A DNA stretch of 9,433 bases from Lachnoclostridium sp. UBA7122 (GTDB lineage Bacteria > Bacillota > Clostridia > Lachnospirales > Lachnospiraceae), in contig DKXQ01000037.1 in assembly GCA_002493085.1 (NCBI GenBank), forward strand, positions 1 to 9,433, written 5' to 3'. Within the stretch, counting starts at the first letter, position 1. Each line of letters begins with the position of its first letter. The position numbers were made by a program, and so were the translations under genes. Shown in pieces: positions 1-6,983 of this stretch. A model generated the notes under the pieces. It worked only from the letters and a program-made list of their open reading frames with translations, was not told the origin of the DNA and did no database searches.

Positions 1-63
1 AAAAGTTTTATAAGTTCTAAAAAATTTATTAATTTTTTATAAGTTTTCAGTAACGGTTAAAAT
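1..63. other. A+T-rich leader upstream of the first flgK
   Basis: Almost all A and T. It contains a perfect 9-bp inverted repeat, TAAAAAATT (18-26) and AATTTTTTA (31-39), around a 4-base loop. It also contains a direct repeat of TTTTATAAGTT at 6-16 and 35-45. All three plus frames are closed by position 42. Frame 1 could be the last 13 codons of an upstream gene ending at TAA 40-42, but nothing supports that specifically. No SigD-type GCCGATAT box and no convincing -35/-10 pair are visible. The real promoter of the cluster probably lies upstream of the window. Confidence 0.4.
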
Positions 64-1977
64 ATGGGAAGTTTACTTACAAGCTTTGGCGTTGGTGTAC
101 AAGGCATACGTTCTGCGCAGTCAGGGCTTAATACTACATCACATAACCTTGCCAATACGAAGACACCAGGGTATACCAGACAGCAGAATATCAATGCTGA
201 CATGCCATACCAGACATACAGGGTTACAGACAAATCCACATTGCAGATTGGTCTTGGAACAAAGCTTGATTCAATACGCCAGATACGTGACCAGTTTCTT
301 GACAAAGAATACAGGGTTGAAGCCAGCCGGCAAAGTTTTTATGACAAACAGTATGAAACAGAAAACGAGATAGAAGATATATTTGGGGAGATGGAAGGCA
401 TTGAATTTTTATATTCCCTGACAGATATATGGAGCCAGGTAGAGTCACTGTCCACTGACCCAAGTAACATTGCACAGCGCAAGCTTTTTATCTCAGGTGC
501 AGAATCATTTATAAACCGTGCATATGATGTCTATAAAGAACTGACAGATTACCAGACAGGGCTTAATAATGAAATTGAAAAACAGGTTAATAAGATTAAT
601 GAAATAAGTGATGGCATCGCAGAATACAACACAATTATTGCACAGATAGAAGCATCAGGTGTGCAAAATGCCAATGACTACAGGGATGCAAGAAACCTTT
701 TGCTTGATGAACTGGCAGAATATACATATTTTACTTATAGAGAAGATATTGACGGAAAAATGCAGGTGTATGTAAGTGGTGCACCTTTAGTAATAGAAGG
801 CAACAGTTACCATATGAAGTGTGAACGGCTGTCAGAAGATACAGGCATGTATAAAGTTATCTGGGAGGATAATGGATATGGAGATGTATACAACCTGGAT
901 AAGGCATACTCCAATAAATACATGACTGATACAGGTTCACTTTATGGAACACTTACGGCACGTGGCAAAAAGTTTGCAAACTATACAGACCTTCCAGCAC
1001 CCCCAAAAAAGCCTTTGAGGGAAGATTATAAACAGGAAGACGGGACAATTGATGAAGATACATATAATGAAGATTATGAAGCATACGAAATAGCATACAA
1101 ACAGTTTGAAGAAGATACAAAAGTATTTAACAATACCACAGGCAATTCCATACTTACCAAGATAGAATCACAATTTGACAAGCTTATACATGATATGGTA
1201 ACAATGATGAATGATGTATTCTGCCCTAATATTGATTTTGAAACAGATGGTGTTACAGGGGTAGATGCTAATGGCATAGATGTTACACTTGAAGAGGGAA
1301 AATACCGGATACTTGATGTAATAAACTGTCCTACAGGTGCAGACGATGAAGTGACTATTGGCGAAGAACTTTTTAAGAGAATAGGAACAGAACGCTACAA
1401 TGTTATAATATTAGACAGTGCATTAACTGCAGAAGATGGGACTGTACTTACACAGGAATTTACAGATACTGATGGAACTACAAAGCATAAGCTCTATGTA
1501 TATAATGAAGAACAGGATGACAATATCTTCTCACAGTATACTATCAGGAATCTTGAAATGAATGATAAAATACTTGCCAATTATTCACTGCTTCCGGTTA
1601 TGTCAAACCCACAGGCAGGAGAAAATGGCGTGTACTCACAGGGACCAGGCGGTATATATGATACACTGCTTAAAAAATGGTATGAAAAGTCAGCAGTACT
1701 TGACCCAAATACCCCGCTCACTGTATATGCATACAGTGATTATTATAAAGGCATGATAGATGGGCTTTCCACACAGGGACATGTATGGAAAACAATGCTG
1801 GATGACCAGACAAAACTTGTAGAAAGTATTGAAGATAAGAGACAGCAGATGGCTGGCGTGGCAACTGACGAAGAACTTGTATATCTTTTGCAGTACCAGC
1901 ATGCATTTAATGCAGCGTCCAGATATATAAACACCATTGACCAGATGTTACAGCATCTTATAGAAAGAATGGCGTAA
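64..1977 (+). CDS. flgK: Flagellar hook-associated protein 1, FlgK (first copy, canonical type)
   Basis: FlgK is exported through the flagellar type III apparatus and forms the first ring of the hook-filament junction outside the cell. Of its 637 residues, about 1-45 form the conserved rod/hook N-terminal segment, with GLNTTSHNLANTKTPGYTRQ matching the family signature. Residues ~60-230 form the long helical FlgK core (IGLGTKLDSIRQIRDQFLD, then a run ending in DARNLLLDELAEY). The C-terminus, QYQHAFNAASRYINTIDQML, is the classic closing helix. The middle is variable. It includes a Pro/Lys/Glu-rich charged stretch at about residues 310-355 that I read as a lineage-specific surface insertion. 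Three cysteines are present, which is unusual for an axial protein. The ATG at 64 must be the start because the export/D0 segment begins there, yet no Shine-Dalgarno precedes it. A second, more divergent flgK follows after 42 bases. Confidence 0.96.
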   Translation: MGSLLTSFGVGVQGIRSAQSGLNTTSHNLANTKTPGYTRQQNINADMPYQTYRVTDKSTLQIGLGTKLDSIRQIRDQFLDKEYRVEASRQSFYDKQYETENEIEDIFGEMEGIEFLYSLTDIWSQVESLSTDPSNIAQRKLFISGAESFINRAYDVYKELTDYQTGLNNEIEKQVNKINEISDGIAEYNTIIAQIEASGVQNANDYRDARNLLLDELAEYTYFTYREDIDGKMQVYVSGAPLVIEGNSYHMKCERLSEDTGMYKVIWEDNGYGDVYNLDKAYSNKYMTDTGSLYGTLTARGKKFANYTDLPAPPKKPLREDYKQEDGTIDEDTYNEDYEAYEIAYKQFEEDTKVFNNTTGNSILTKIESQFDKLIHDMVTMMNDVFCPNIDFETDGVTGVDANGIDVTLEEGKYRILDVINCPTGADDEVTIGEELFKRIGTERYNVIILDSALTAEDGTVLTQEFTDTDGTTKHKLYVYNEEQDDNIFSQYTIRNLEMNDKILANYSLLPVMSNPQAGENGVYSQGPGGIYDTLLKKWYEKSAVLDPNTPLTVYAYSDYYKGMIDGLSTQGHVWKTMLDDQTKLVESIEDKRQQMAGVATDEELVYLLQYQHAFNAASRYINTIDQMLQHLIERMA

Positions 1978-2019
1978 CCTGATATACATAAATACATAGA
2001 AAAGAAAGGAAGTTAAATT

Positions 2020-4170
2020 ATGCCATCAACATTTTTAGGGTTAAGCATAGCATCATCGGGTATGGCTACGTATAGTGCACAGTTCAATGTTACAGCACAT
2101 AATGTGTCAAACGCCAGGACAGAAGGGTATACAAAGCAATGGGTTGAACAGACAACAAAGTGCCCTATCTCAACAAGCACTTCTTTTGGCATGATAGGCA
2201 CAGGCTCACAAGCTGTAGCCATCCACAGCAGCCGTGATGAATACTATGACTACAAATTCCGCAAAACCAATGCAACATATGGTTATTACAGTACAGGGGA
2301 ATACTATATGAAAAGCCTGGAAGACTATGTATATTCCAATGACAGTAAAAGTGCAGGCATTTCAAATTCCATGAACAGCTTTTTTAACAGGCTGACTGAC
2401 CTTATAACTTCTGCCGGAGATACTACAAAACGTACAGAGGCTATGGGATATGCTGACACACTTGCAACATATGTTAATGAAACAACCAGAAGTTTTGAAC
2501 AGATGCAGAATGAACTTAATATACAGATAAATACAACCGTAAACCAGATAAATTCTTATGCAGACCAGATTGCATCACTTACAAAACAGATTGCCACACT
2601 AGAAGTATTTGGCAACCGGGCCAATGATTTAAGGGACCAGAGAGCGCTGCTTATTGATGAACTTTCATCATATGCAGATATTGATGTTTTAGAAAAACCA
2701 CCTGCAGATGGCAATGGACTGTCACAGTATATAGTTTATCTGGGAGGCGGAATACTTGTAGATACCAATAATTATAACAAGCTGGAATTAATTCCTTCTG
2801 AAACACGTGCAAACCAGAATGATGCAGATGGATTATATGACCTTGTATGGAGCAATGGCACAGCCTTTGATATAAGAAACGCCCATCTTGGCGGACAGCT
2901 GCAGGCACTGTTTGATATAAGGGATGGCAATAATGGTGAAAACTTTAAAGCAGATTTTACAGGATTTAATGCCGAAGAGAATACATTTACGATTGTAGCA
3001 AATCCATCAAACAGCGAATCAGCCGCCAATATTGCAAAACTAAATATTCCTGCTACTGATGGCGTAATTAAAGTAAACCATCTTGACTTTAAATATGATT
3101 CGTTTAGTGTCAAAGTAGCAGCTGATGGAACATATACATATACATTTAATCTTTCAGATGCACTTTCTGAACAGAGCCAGGCTTATTTAACAACCAGCCT
3201 TGAATCAGCAGGGGAAGACAGGTCTGTAATAGCAACAATAGGCGATTCTGTCAATTACCGCGGCATACCATACTACATGGCACAGTTAAATGAATTTACC
3301 AGGACATTTTCTGCGTCATTTAACCAGCAGCAGAACAGGGGTTATGACATGTATGGGAACAAGGGTGTTGACCTGTTTATGGCTAGAGATACAACGTCTT
3401 CACAGCAGCTTGATATGACTGAGTTTTTAAAGAACAGCAAGGACGGATATTACTATCTGAATGGCAGCAAAGTTTTTACAAACGGAAGCCAGGATGAATA
3501 CTTTGAATCAGATTATGGTGCAGACAAAGGATATAACCTTATTGAAAAACCAGCTGGTGAAGATGAGGAAGAAGAGATTATCATAGGAAATATCCAATAC
3601 AAATGCTACCAGATAATTGATACCAATGATAATGATAAAGTAATAGAAGAAATATATGTATCAGAAGATGACAGCAATAGCATATTTTCATTTAATTCAC
3701 TTGTATCTGCAGACGAAAAAGCATCATACTATAACATGACTGCAGCTAACTTTTCAGCTAGCAGTGATATGGTTAAAGATGGAAAGCTTTTAGCAGCTTC
3801 TGCAAGAGACCCATTGGGTGAAACTACAGGCAACATAGACCAGAGCGGCCAGGAAGAAGCGGAAAATTTACTTATCCTTGCATCCATACAGAGCGATAAG
3901 ACCATGTTTAAACAGGGCAATCCTATAGAGTTTATACAAAGTATAACTACTACAATTGGTGTGGATTCAGAAAAAATGATAAAAAGTGCTAAAAATGCAG
4001 AGAATATCAATGCTGCCGTTGATAACAGGAGACTTTCAACAGCAGGTGTAGATGAGGATGAAGAAGGCCAGATGGTTATAGAAGTAAGAAATCTTCTGAA
4101 TATACAATACAGGGTAGTATCAGTAATGAATGAAGTGCTTAATAAACTTATAAATGAAATGGGATTGTAA
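2020..4170 (+). CDS. flgK: Second FlgK-type hook-associated protein (divergent paralogue)
   Basis: This 716-residue protein is a second hook-filament junction protein of the FlgK family. The N-terminus (LNVTAHNVSNARTEGYTKQ-like, here FNVTAHNVSNARTEGYTKQ at residues ~23-41) is a good match. So is the following core: GTGSQAVAIHSSRDEYYDYKF, then INSYADQIASLTKQI and NDLRDQRALLIDELSSYADI around residues 165-225. The C-terminal helix (VRNLLNIQYRVVSVMNEVLN) keeps the amphipathic pattern but lacks the usual Q-AYNA-S motif seen in the upstream copy. The middle is enlarged and has an acidic patch, EDEEEE, near residue 515. An AAAGGAAG ribosome binding site at 2005-2012 sits 7 bases before the ATG. The gene lies between flgK copy 1 and flgL, so it is almost certainly co-transcribed with them. 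It could replace, alternate with or stack next to the first FlgK; the sequence alone cannot say which. Confidence 0.9.
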   Translation: MPSTFLGLSIASSGMATYSAQFNVTAHNVSNARTEGYTKQWVEQTTKCPISTSTSFGMIGTGSQAVAIHSSRDEYYDYKFRKTNATYGYYSTGEYYMKSLEDYVYSNDSKSAGISNSMNSFFNRLTDLITSAGDTTKRTEAMGYADTLATYVNETTRSFEQMQNELNIQINTTVNQINSYADQIASLTKQIATLEVFGNRANDLRDQRALLIDELSSYADIDVLEKPPADGNGLSQYIVYLGGGILVDTNNYNKLELIPSETRANQNDADGLYDLVWSNGTAFDIRNAHLGGQLQALFDIRDGNNGENFKADFTGFNAEENTFTIVANPSNSESAANIAKLNIPATDGVIKVNHLDFKYDSFSVKVAADGTYTYTFNLSDALSEQSQAYLTTSLESAGEDRSVIATIGDSVNYRGIPYYMAQLNEFTRTFSASFNQQQNRGYDMYGNKGVDLFMARDTTSSQQLDMTEFLKNSKDGYYYLNGSKVFTNGSQDEYFESDYGADKGYNLIEKPAGEDEEEEIIIGNIQYKCYQIIDTNDNDKVIEEIYVSEDDSNSIFSFNSLVSADEKASYYNMTAANFSASSDMVKDGKLLAASARDPLGETTGNIDQSGQEEAENLLILASIQSDKTMFKQGNPIEFIQSITTTIGVDSEKMIKSAKNAENINAAVDNRRLSTAGVDEDEEGQMVIEVRNLLNIQYRVVSVMNEVLNKLINEMGL

Positions 4171-4198
4171 TTCTTTAAATCCGTCTAAAATATAGAAT

Positions 4199-4203
4199 GG
4201 AGG
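4199..4203 (+). promoter_or_regulatory. Ribosome binding site that decides the flgL start
   Basis: GGAGG lies 5 bases before ATG 4209. An in-frame ATG at 4197 overlaps this site and has no ribosome binding site of its own. A start there would add MEVN ahead of the family-typical MRVTN. The ATG at 4209 is therefore the real start. Confidence 0.9.
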
Positions 4204-4208
4204 TTAAT

Positions 4209-5726
4209 ATGAGAGTAACTAACACCATGCTTTCCAACAGCGCTAAAAGCCATATACTTAACAATAAAAATAAACTTTTGAAATATCAGGAACAGTATAC
4301 ATCACAGCAAAAGATACAGCGTCCTTCAGATGACCCTGTAGTTGCAGTGCGTGCACTTAAACTCAGGACAACATATGCACAAATCCAGCAGTATACCGAA
4401 AGAAACGTAAGGGATGCAATGGAGTGGATGGACATGACAGAAGGTGCCATGACAAATGCAGGTAAAGTATTAGATTCAATGAAAGCACTTTTAAACCAGG
4501 GCAACTGTGACGATTTAGAAGTGGACCAGAGGAATTCAATAGTCCAGACCCTCAGGAAAAATGTAGAGTCCATATTCCAGAGCGAAGCAAACCAGGATTA
4601 TTCTGGGCGCTATCTGTTTTCAGGATACCGCACAGATACTTCACTGCTTTTTCCATCTGTAACCACTAACCTTCAATACAAAATAAAAGAAAACTTTTCA
4701 TATGATTCATTCCGGAATGTGACATCAGTTATAGGAGGAGCATCCTATAATGCCGATATTACAGACGGGCAGGAATACATCACCGCACAGGCATTTACTG
4801 CCACATCATACAGGCTGCAGCTTGCATATAAAGACTGTGCAATATTAGACAGCTTCGGAGAGGGATTTGACCCATTAGATGGCCAGTCTATTGTTATGAC
4901 ATATACAGGGCAGGATGGGGAGGAAACCGCCCTGGAGCCAGAACCAAAACTTTCAACTGAATCCAGTGACGTGCGCAATATTGGAGAAGATGACGTTGTC
5001 TATTTTTACGACACTGGTGAAATACTTGTAGGCAAAAATGTATTTTCCGCTATACAAGAAGCACAGGCATCAATTTCCATCCAATACCTGAAATCAGACT
5101 TTGATAAGTTTGATGTGCGCCCAGAGATGTATTTTGAAGCACAGTCACATGATACAATTACCAATAAAACAATTAGTTATTCCGAACCAGAAAAACAGAC
5201 TATAAATTATGAAATCAATTTCAGCCAGACAATAGACGTAAACACACAGGCGAGGGATGCTTTCAGCACAGATATATACCGCAATATTGACTATATAGAA
5301 CAGACAGTCAAATATGTAGATGAAACAGACATTAAACTTGATGAAGTAAAGAAGATGATAGACAATTCCACAGATGAATCACAGATTGCAACACTTAACT
5401 CTTTAAAGAGGGCGCTGGAAGATGAGAAAAAGCTGAGGGTAAGCGTTATGGCAGAAGCCTTTGGTATGGGAATTACAATGGTAGACAAAGTGCAGGAACA
5501 GCTAAACGTTGCACTTGCAGACTGTGGTGCAAGATACAAGAGAACAGAGCTTACTTATGATAAACTCTTAGACAACAGGCTTGATACAGAAGATAAAATG
5601 TCAGAAAATGAGGGCGTTGATTTGCCAGACGTATACATCAATGCCACACAGGCAGAGAATTTATACCAGGCATCACTCCAGATAACCTCAAGGGTACTTG
5701 GCAATTCATTGCTTGATTACATTTAA
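4209..5726 (+). CDS. flgL: Flagellar hook-associated protein 3, FlgL
   Basis: FlgL forms the second junction ring, between FlgK and the flagellin filament. The N-terminus MRVTNTMLSNSAK, the PSDDP motif at residues 39-43 and the GRYLFSGYRTDT motif near residues 133-144 are diagnostic of FlgL. The closing segment, NATQAENLYQASLQITSRVL then LLDYI, is the usual C-terminal D0 helix. At 505 residues it is much longer than the ~300 of many FlgL proteins. The extra length lies in the middle (~145-400). That part includes a FSQTIDVNTQARDAF-type segment, seen in clostridial FlgL, and a coiled-coil-like charged run near residues 375-420. It has three cysteines. The gap from the second flgK is 38 bases and the gap to fliW is 15 bases, with no terminator between, consistent with one operon. 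The start is set by GGAGG at 4199-4203. Confidence 0.95.
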   Translation: MRVTNTMLSNSAKSHILNNKNKLLKYQEQYTSQQKIQRPSDDPVVAVRALKLRTTYAQIQQYTERNVRDAMEWMDMTEGAMTNAGKVLDSMKALLNQGNCDDLEVDQRNSIVQTLRKNVESIFQSEANQDYSGRYLFSGYRTDTSLLFPSVTTNLQYKIKENFSYDSFRNVTSVIGGASYNADITDGQEYITAQAFTATSYRLQLAYKDCAILDSFGEGFDPLDGQSIVMTYTGQDGEETALEPEPKLSTESSDVRNIGEDDVVYFYDTGEILVGKNVFSAIQEAQASISIQYLKSDFDKFDVRPEMYFEAQSHDTITNKTISYSEPEKQTINYEINFSQTIDVNTQARDAFSTDIYRNIDYIEQTVKYVDETDIKLDEVKKMIDNSTDESQIATLNSLKRALEDEKKLRVSVMAEAFGMGITMVDKVQEQLNVALADCGARYKRTELTYDKLLDNRLDTEDKMSENEGVDLPDVYINATQAENLYQASLQITSRVLGNSLLDYI

Positions 5727-5741
5727 TTATGGAGGTGGCAA

Positions 5742-6176
5742 ATGAAAGTTGATACAAAATATTTTGGGGAGATTGAAATAGGAGATGAAAAAATAGTACA
5801 TTTTGACAATGGAATATTAGGCTTTGAAGATTATAAAGATTACACAATACTTTATGATATAGAATCAGAAGGCAGGTCTTTCTTCTCATGGCTTCAGAGC
5901 ATAGATGAAAAAGCACTTGCATTTCCTATAGTCAATCCATTTAAAGCAGACGAAAACTATAATCCCCATGTAAATGATGAAATGTTAAAGCCTATTGGCA
6001 GTTACACTGAAGAAGACCTGGTAATATTTCTTCTGGCAACAATTCCTGCAGATGTCAAAGAAACATCAGTCAATATGAGGGCACCCCTTATAATAAACGC
6101 AGCCACAAGGAAAGGAATACAGCTTATACTGGACAGCCCGGAGTATGAAATCAAGCATAAGCTAATAAAACAATAA
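5742..6176 (+). CDS. fliW: Flagellar assembly factor FliW (CsrA antagonist)
   Basis: FliW is a small cytoplasmic protein. In the B. subtilis model it binds either flagellin or CsrA, and when flagellin has been secreted it is free to relieve CsrA repression of flagellin mRNA. The 144 residues match the family in length and order: MKVDTKYFGEIEIGDEKIVH at the start, GILGFEDYKDY at ~28-38, FSWLQSIDEKALAFPIVNPF in the middle, LATIPADVKETSVNMRAPLI at ~98-117, and INAATRKGIQLIL before the end. No cysteine is present. GGAGG at 5731-5735 is 6 bases from the ATG. csrA follows after 25 bases. The fliW-csrA pairing is common in Firmicutes and other phyla and supports joint function. Confidence 0.96.
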   Translation: MKVDTKYFGEIEIGDEKIVHFDNGILGFEDYKDYTILYDIESEGRSFFSWLQSIDEKALAFPIVNPFKADENYNPHVNDEMLKPIGSYTEEDLVIFLLATIPADVKETSVNMRAPLIINAATRKGIQLILDSPEYEIKHKLIKQ

Positions 6177-6201
6177 TATTTATTGGGATTGGAGGAACAA
6201 A

Positions 6202-6435
6202 ATGTTAGCTCTTGCACGTAAAATAAACCAGTCAATAGTTATAGGCAATGACATTGAAATTACACTGCTTGAAATAAAAGGCGACCAGATAAAGATAGGA
6301 ATAAATGCACCAAAATCTGTACCTATATACCGCAAAGAGATATATGAACAGATACAGGAAGAGAATAAAAAGGCAGCACAGGCAGATGTGGATGTTGCAT
6401 CACTTAAAAATCTGTTTAGTGGAAATATTAAGTAA
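6202..6435 (+). CDS. csrA: Carbon storage / translational regulator CsrA (FliW-sensitive type)
   Basis: CsrA is a homodimeric RNA-binding protein that recognises GGA, often in hairpin loops, and blocks ribosome access to target leaders such as flagellin mRNA. The 77-residue protein has the standard fold pattern: MLALARK, SIVIGNDIEITLLEIKGDQI, then IGINAPKSVPIYRKEIY. L4, R6 and R44 match residues important for RNA binding in characterised homologues. Position 31 is Lys rather than Arg, and 43 is Tyr rather than His; the latter is a mild departure. The C-terminal extension IQEEN places Asn at position 55, the residue linked to FliW binding in B. subtilis CsrA, so FliW control is likely. The leader holds three closely spaced GGA triplets (6186, 6191, 6194) over its ribosome binding site, so autoregulation is possible but unproven. 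Confidence 0.97.
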   Translation: MLALARKINQSIVIGNDIEITLLEIKGDQIKIGINAPKSVPIYRKEIYEQIQEENKKAAQADVDVASLKNLFSGNIK

Positions 6436-6455
6436 TTGTTTAAATATGCCGATAT
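6429..6455 (+). promoter_or_regulatory. Candidate sigma-28 (SigD) promoter for flaG-fliD
   Basis: TAAG (6429-6432), 15 bases, then GCCGATAT (6448-6455). The SigD consensus is TAAA, 14-16 bases, GCCGATAT, so the -10 box is perfect and the -35 box matches 3 of 4. The -35 box overlaps the last codons of csrA. Transcription would start near 6461-6463 and give flaG a leader of about 95 bases. This is the only such match in a non-coding position in the window. Confidence 0.75.
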
Positions 6456-6470
6456 AAAATCAAGATGAAC

Positions 6471-6499
6471 TATTTATAGTATTTTTAATACTATAAATA
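6471..6499 (+). repeat. Perfect 13-bp inverted repeat in the flaG leader
   Basis: TATTTATAGTATT (6471-6483) and its exact reverse complement (6487-6499) are separated by TTT. If the SigD promoter is used, this hairpin lies about 10 bases from the mRNA 5' end. It has only two G:C pairs and no following T-run, so it is a poor intrinsic terminator. It could be a 5' stabilising hairpin, part of a regulatory fold, or a protein-binding palindrome. Confidence 0.7.
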
Positions 6500-6503
6500 T
6501 CAT

Positions 6504-6550
6504 GGATTTTACAGAAGTTTTGTAAAGGAGTAACGAATATCACACGGAGG
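6504..6550 (+). promoter_or_regulatory. flaG leader with spaced GGA motifs; candidate CsrA target
   Basis: GGA triplets occur at 6504, 6527 and 6546, the last inside the flaG ribosome binding site GGAGG (6546-6550). Spacings of 23 and 19 bases suit dual-site binding by a CsrA dimer. The first two flank a short stem, TTTACA (6508-6513) and TGTAAA (6521-6526), with a 7-base loop. The site over the ribosome binding site, TCACACGGAGGT, matches the CsrA consensus RUACARGGAUGU at about 8 of 12 positions. The AAAGGAG at 6524-6530 looks like a Shine-Dalgarno but no start codon follows at a usable distance. Regulation by CsrA is inference. Confidence 0.4.
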
Positions 6551-6557
6551 TGGTTAG

Positions 6558-6965
6558 ATGTCAATGAATATTGAAAAACTAGAAATGCCAGTTAAAGAAA
6601 CAACAGAATATGATAATATTTCATCATCTGTAAATGTAGCAGCCAGAGCACAGGGAAATACTCTGGATGACAGAAACAATCCTAATCAAGCTAATGCTAA
6701 AGACAAGGATGGTACTGCTTTGGAAAAAAGCAGGGCATTGTCTAAAGATACTCTTAAGTCAGCATTTTCCGACATGAATTCCAAGTTAAAAATGCAGCGT
6801 ACACGGTGCGAGTATGATTATGACGAAGAGACAAACAGAGTGTCAATAAAAGTATACGACAAAGAAACTAATGAGCTTGTGCTTGAAGCTCCTCCCGAAG
6901 AATCAATAGAGGCGCTTAAGAAAACACTGGAGGTAGCTGGCATACTAGTTGACAAAAAATCTTAA
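6558..6965 (+). CDS. flaG: FlaG family flagellar protein
   Basis: The 135-residue protein has a low-complexity, polar N-terminal half (about 1-70, rich in Asn, Lys, Asp and Ser) that I cannot assign. The C-terminal half is of FlaG type. Residues ~72-135 read NSKLKMQRTRCEYDYDEET, then VSIKVYDKETNELVLEAPPE (the family's K-D-ETGE-IREIPPE motif), then an amphipathic helix ending GILVDKKS. FlaG proteins are small and affect filament length or assembly in some bacteria; their exact role is unsettled. GGAGG at 6546-6550 lies 7 bases before the ATG; ATG 6564 is a weaker alternative. fliD follows after 18 bases, so the two are one transcript. In B. subtilis flaG also directly precedes fliD. A single cysteine sits just before the conserved domain. 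Confidence 0.9.
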   Translation: MSMNIEKLEMPVKETTEYDNISSSVNVAARAQGNTLDDRNNPNQANAKDKDGTALEKSRALSKDTLKSAFSDMNSKLKMQRTRCEYDYDEETNRVSIKVYDKETNELVLEAPPEESIEALKKTLEVAGILVDKKS

Positions 6966-6970
6966 AGAAT

Positions 6971-6975
6971 AGGAG
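6971..6975 (+). promoter_or_regulatory. Ribosome binding site that decides the fliD start
   Basis: AGGAG is 8 bases before ATG 6984. An in-frame GTG at 6975 overlaps the site itself and has no ribosome binding site, so it is rejected as the start. The ATG at 6984 gives the family-typical MPIRMTGLNSGL. Confidence 0.88.
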
Positions 6976-6983
6976 TGGTCACA

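Noticed and set aside
1005..1011. A AAA AAG slippery heptamer in frame in flgK copy 1, a possible -1 frameshift site
   Set aside because: The -1 frame stops after six codons, no stimulatory structure is evident, and A-runs are expected in A+T-rich coding DNA.
2772..3113. Minus-strand open frame of 113 codons, longest of several antisense frames
   Set aside because: It lies opposite the well-supported second flgK, has no recognisable domain or ribosome binding site, and is explained by the codon bias of the real gene.
4197..4199. Upstream ATG for flgL
   Set aside because: It overlaps the GGAGG ribosome binding site of the real start at 4209 and would add MEVN ahead of the conserved MRVTN.
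4752..4759. Second perfect GCCGATAT SigD -10 box, inside flgL
   Set aside because: No TAAA-like -35 element lies 14-16 bases upstream (the expected place reads AGGA), and the bases encode ordinary FlgL residues.
6471..6499. Reading the 13-bp inverted repeat as a csrA terminator
   Set aside because: The stem is nearly all A:U, no T-run follows, and it lies downstream of the likely SigD start; a leader or regulatory role fits better.
6975..6977. GTG start for fliD
   Set aside because: It lies within the AGGAG ribosome binding site; ATG 6984 has correct spacing and the family-typical N-terminus.
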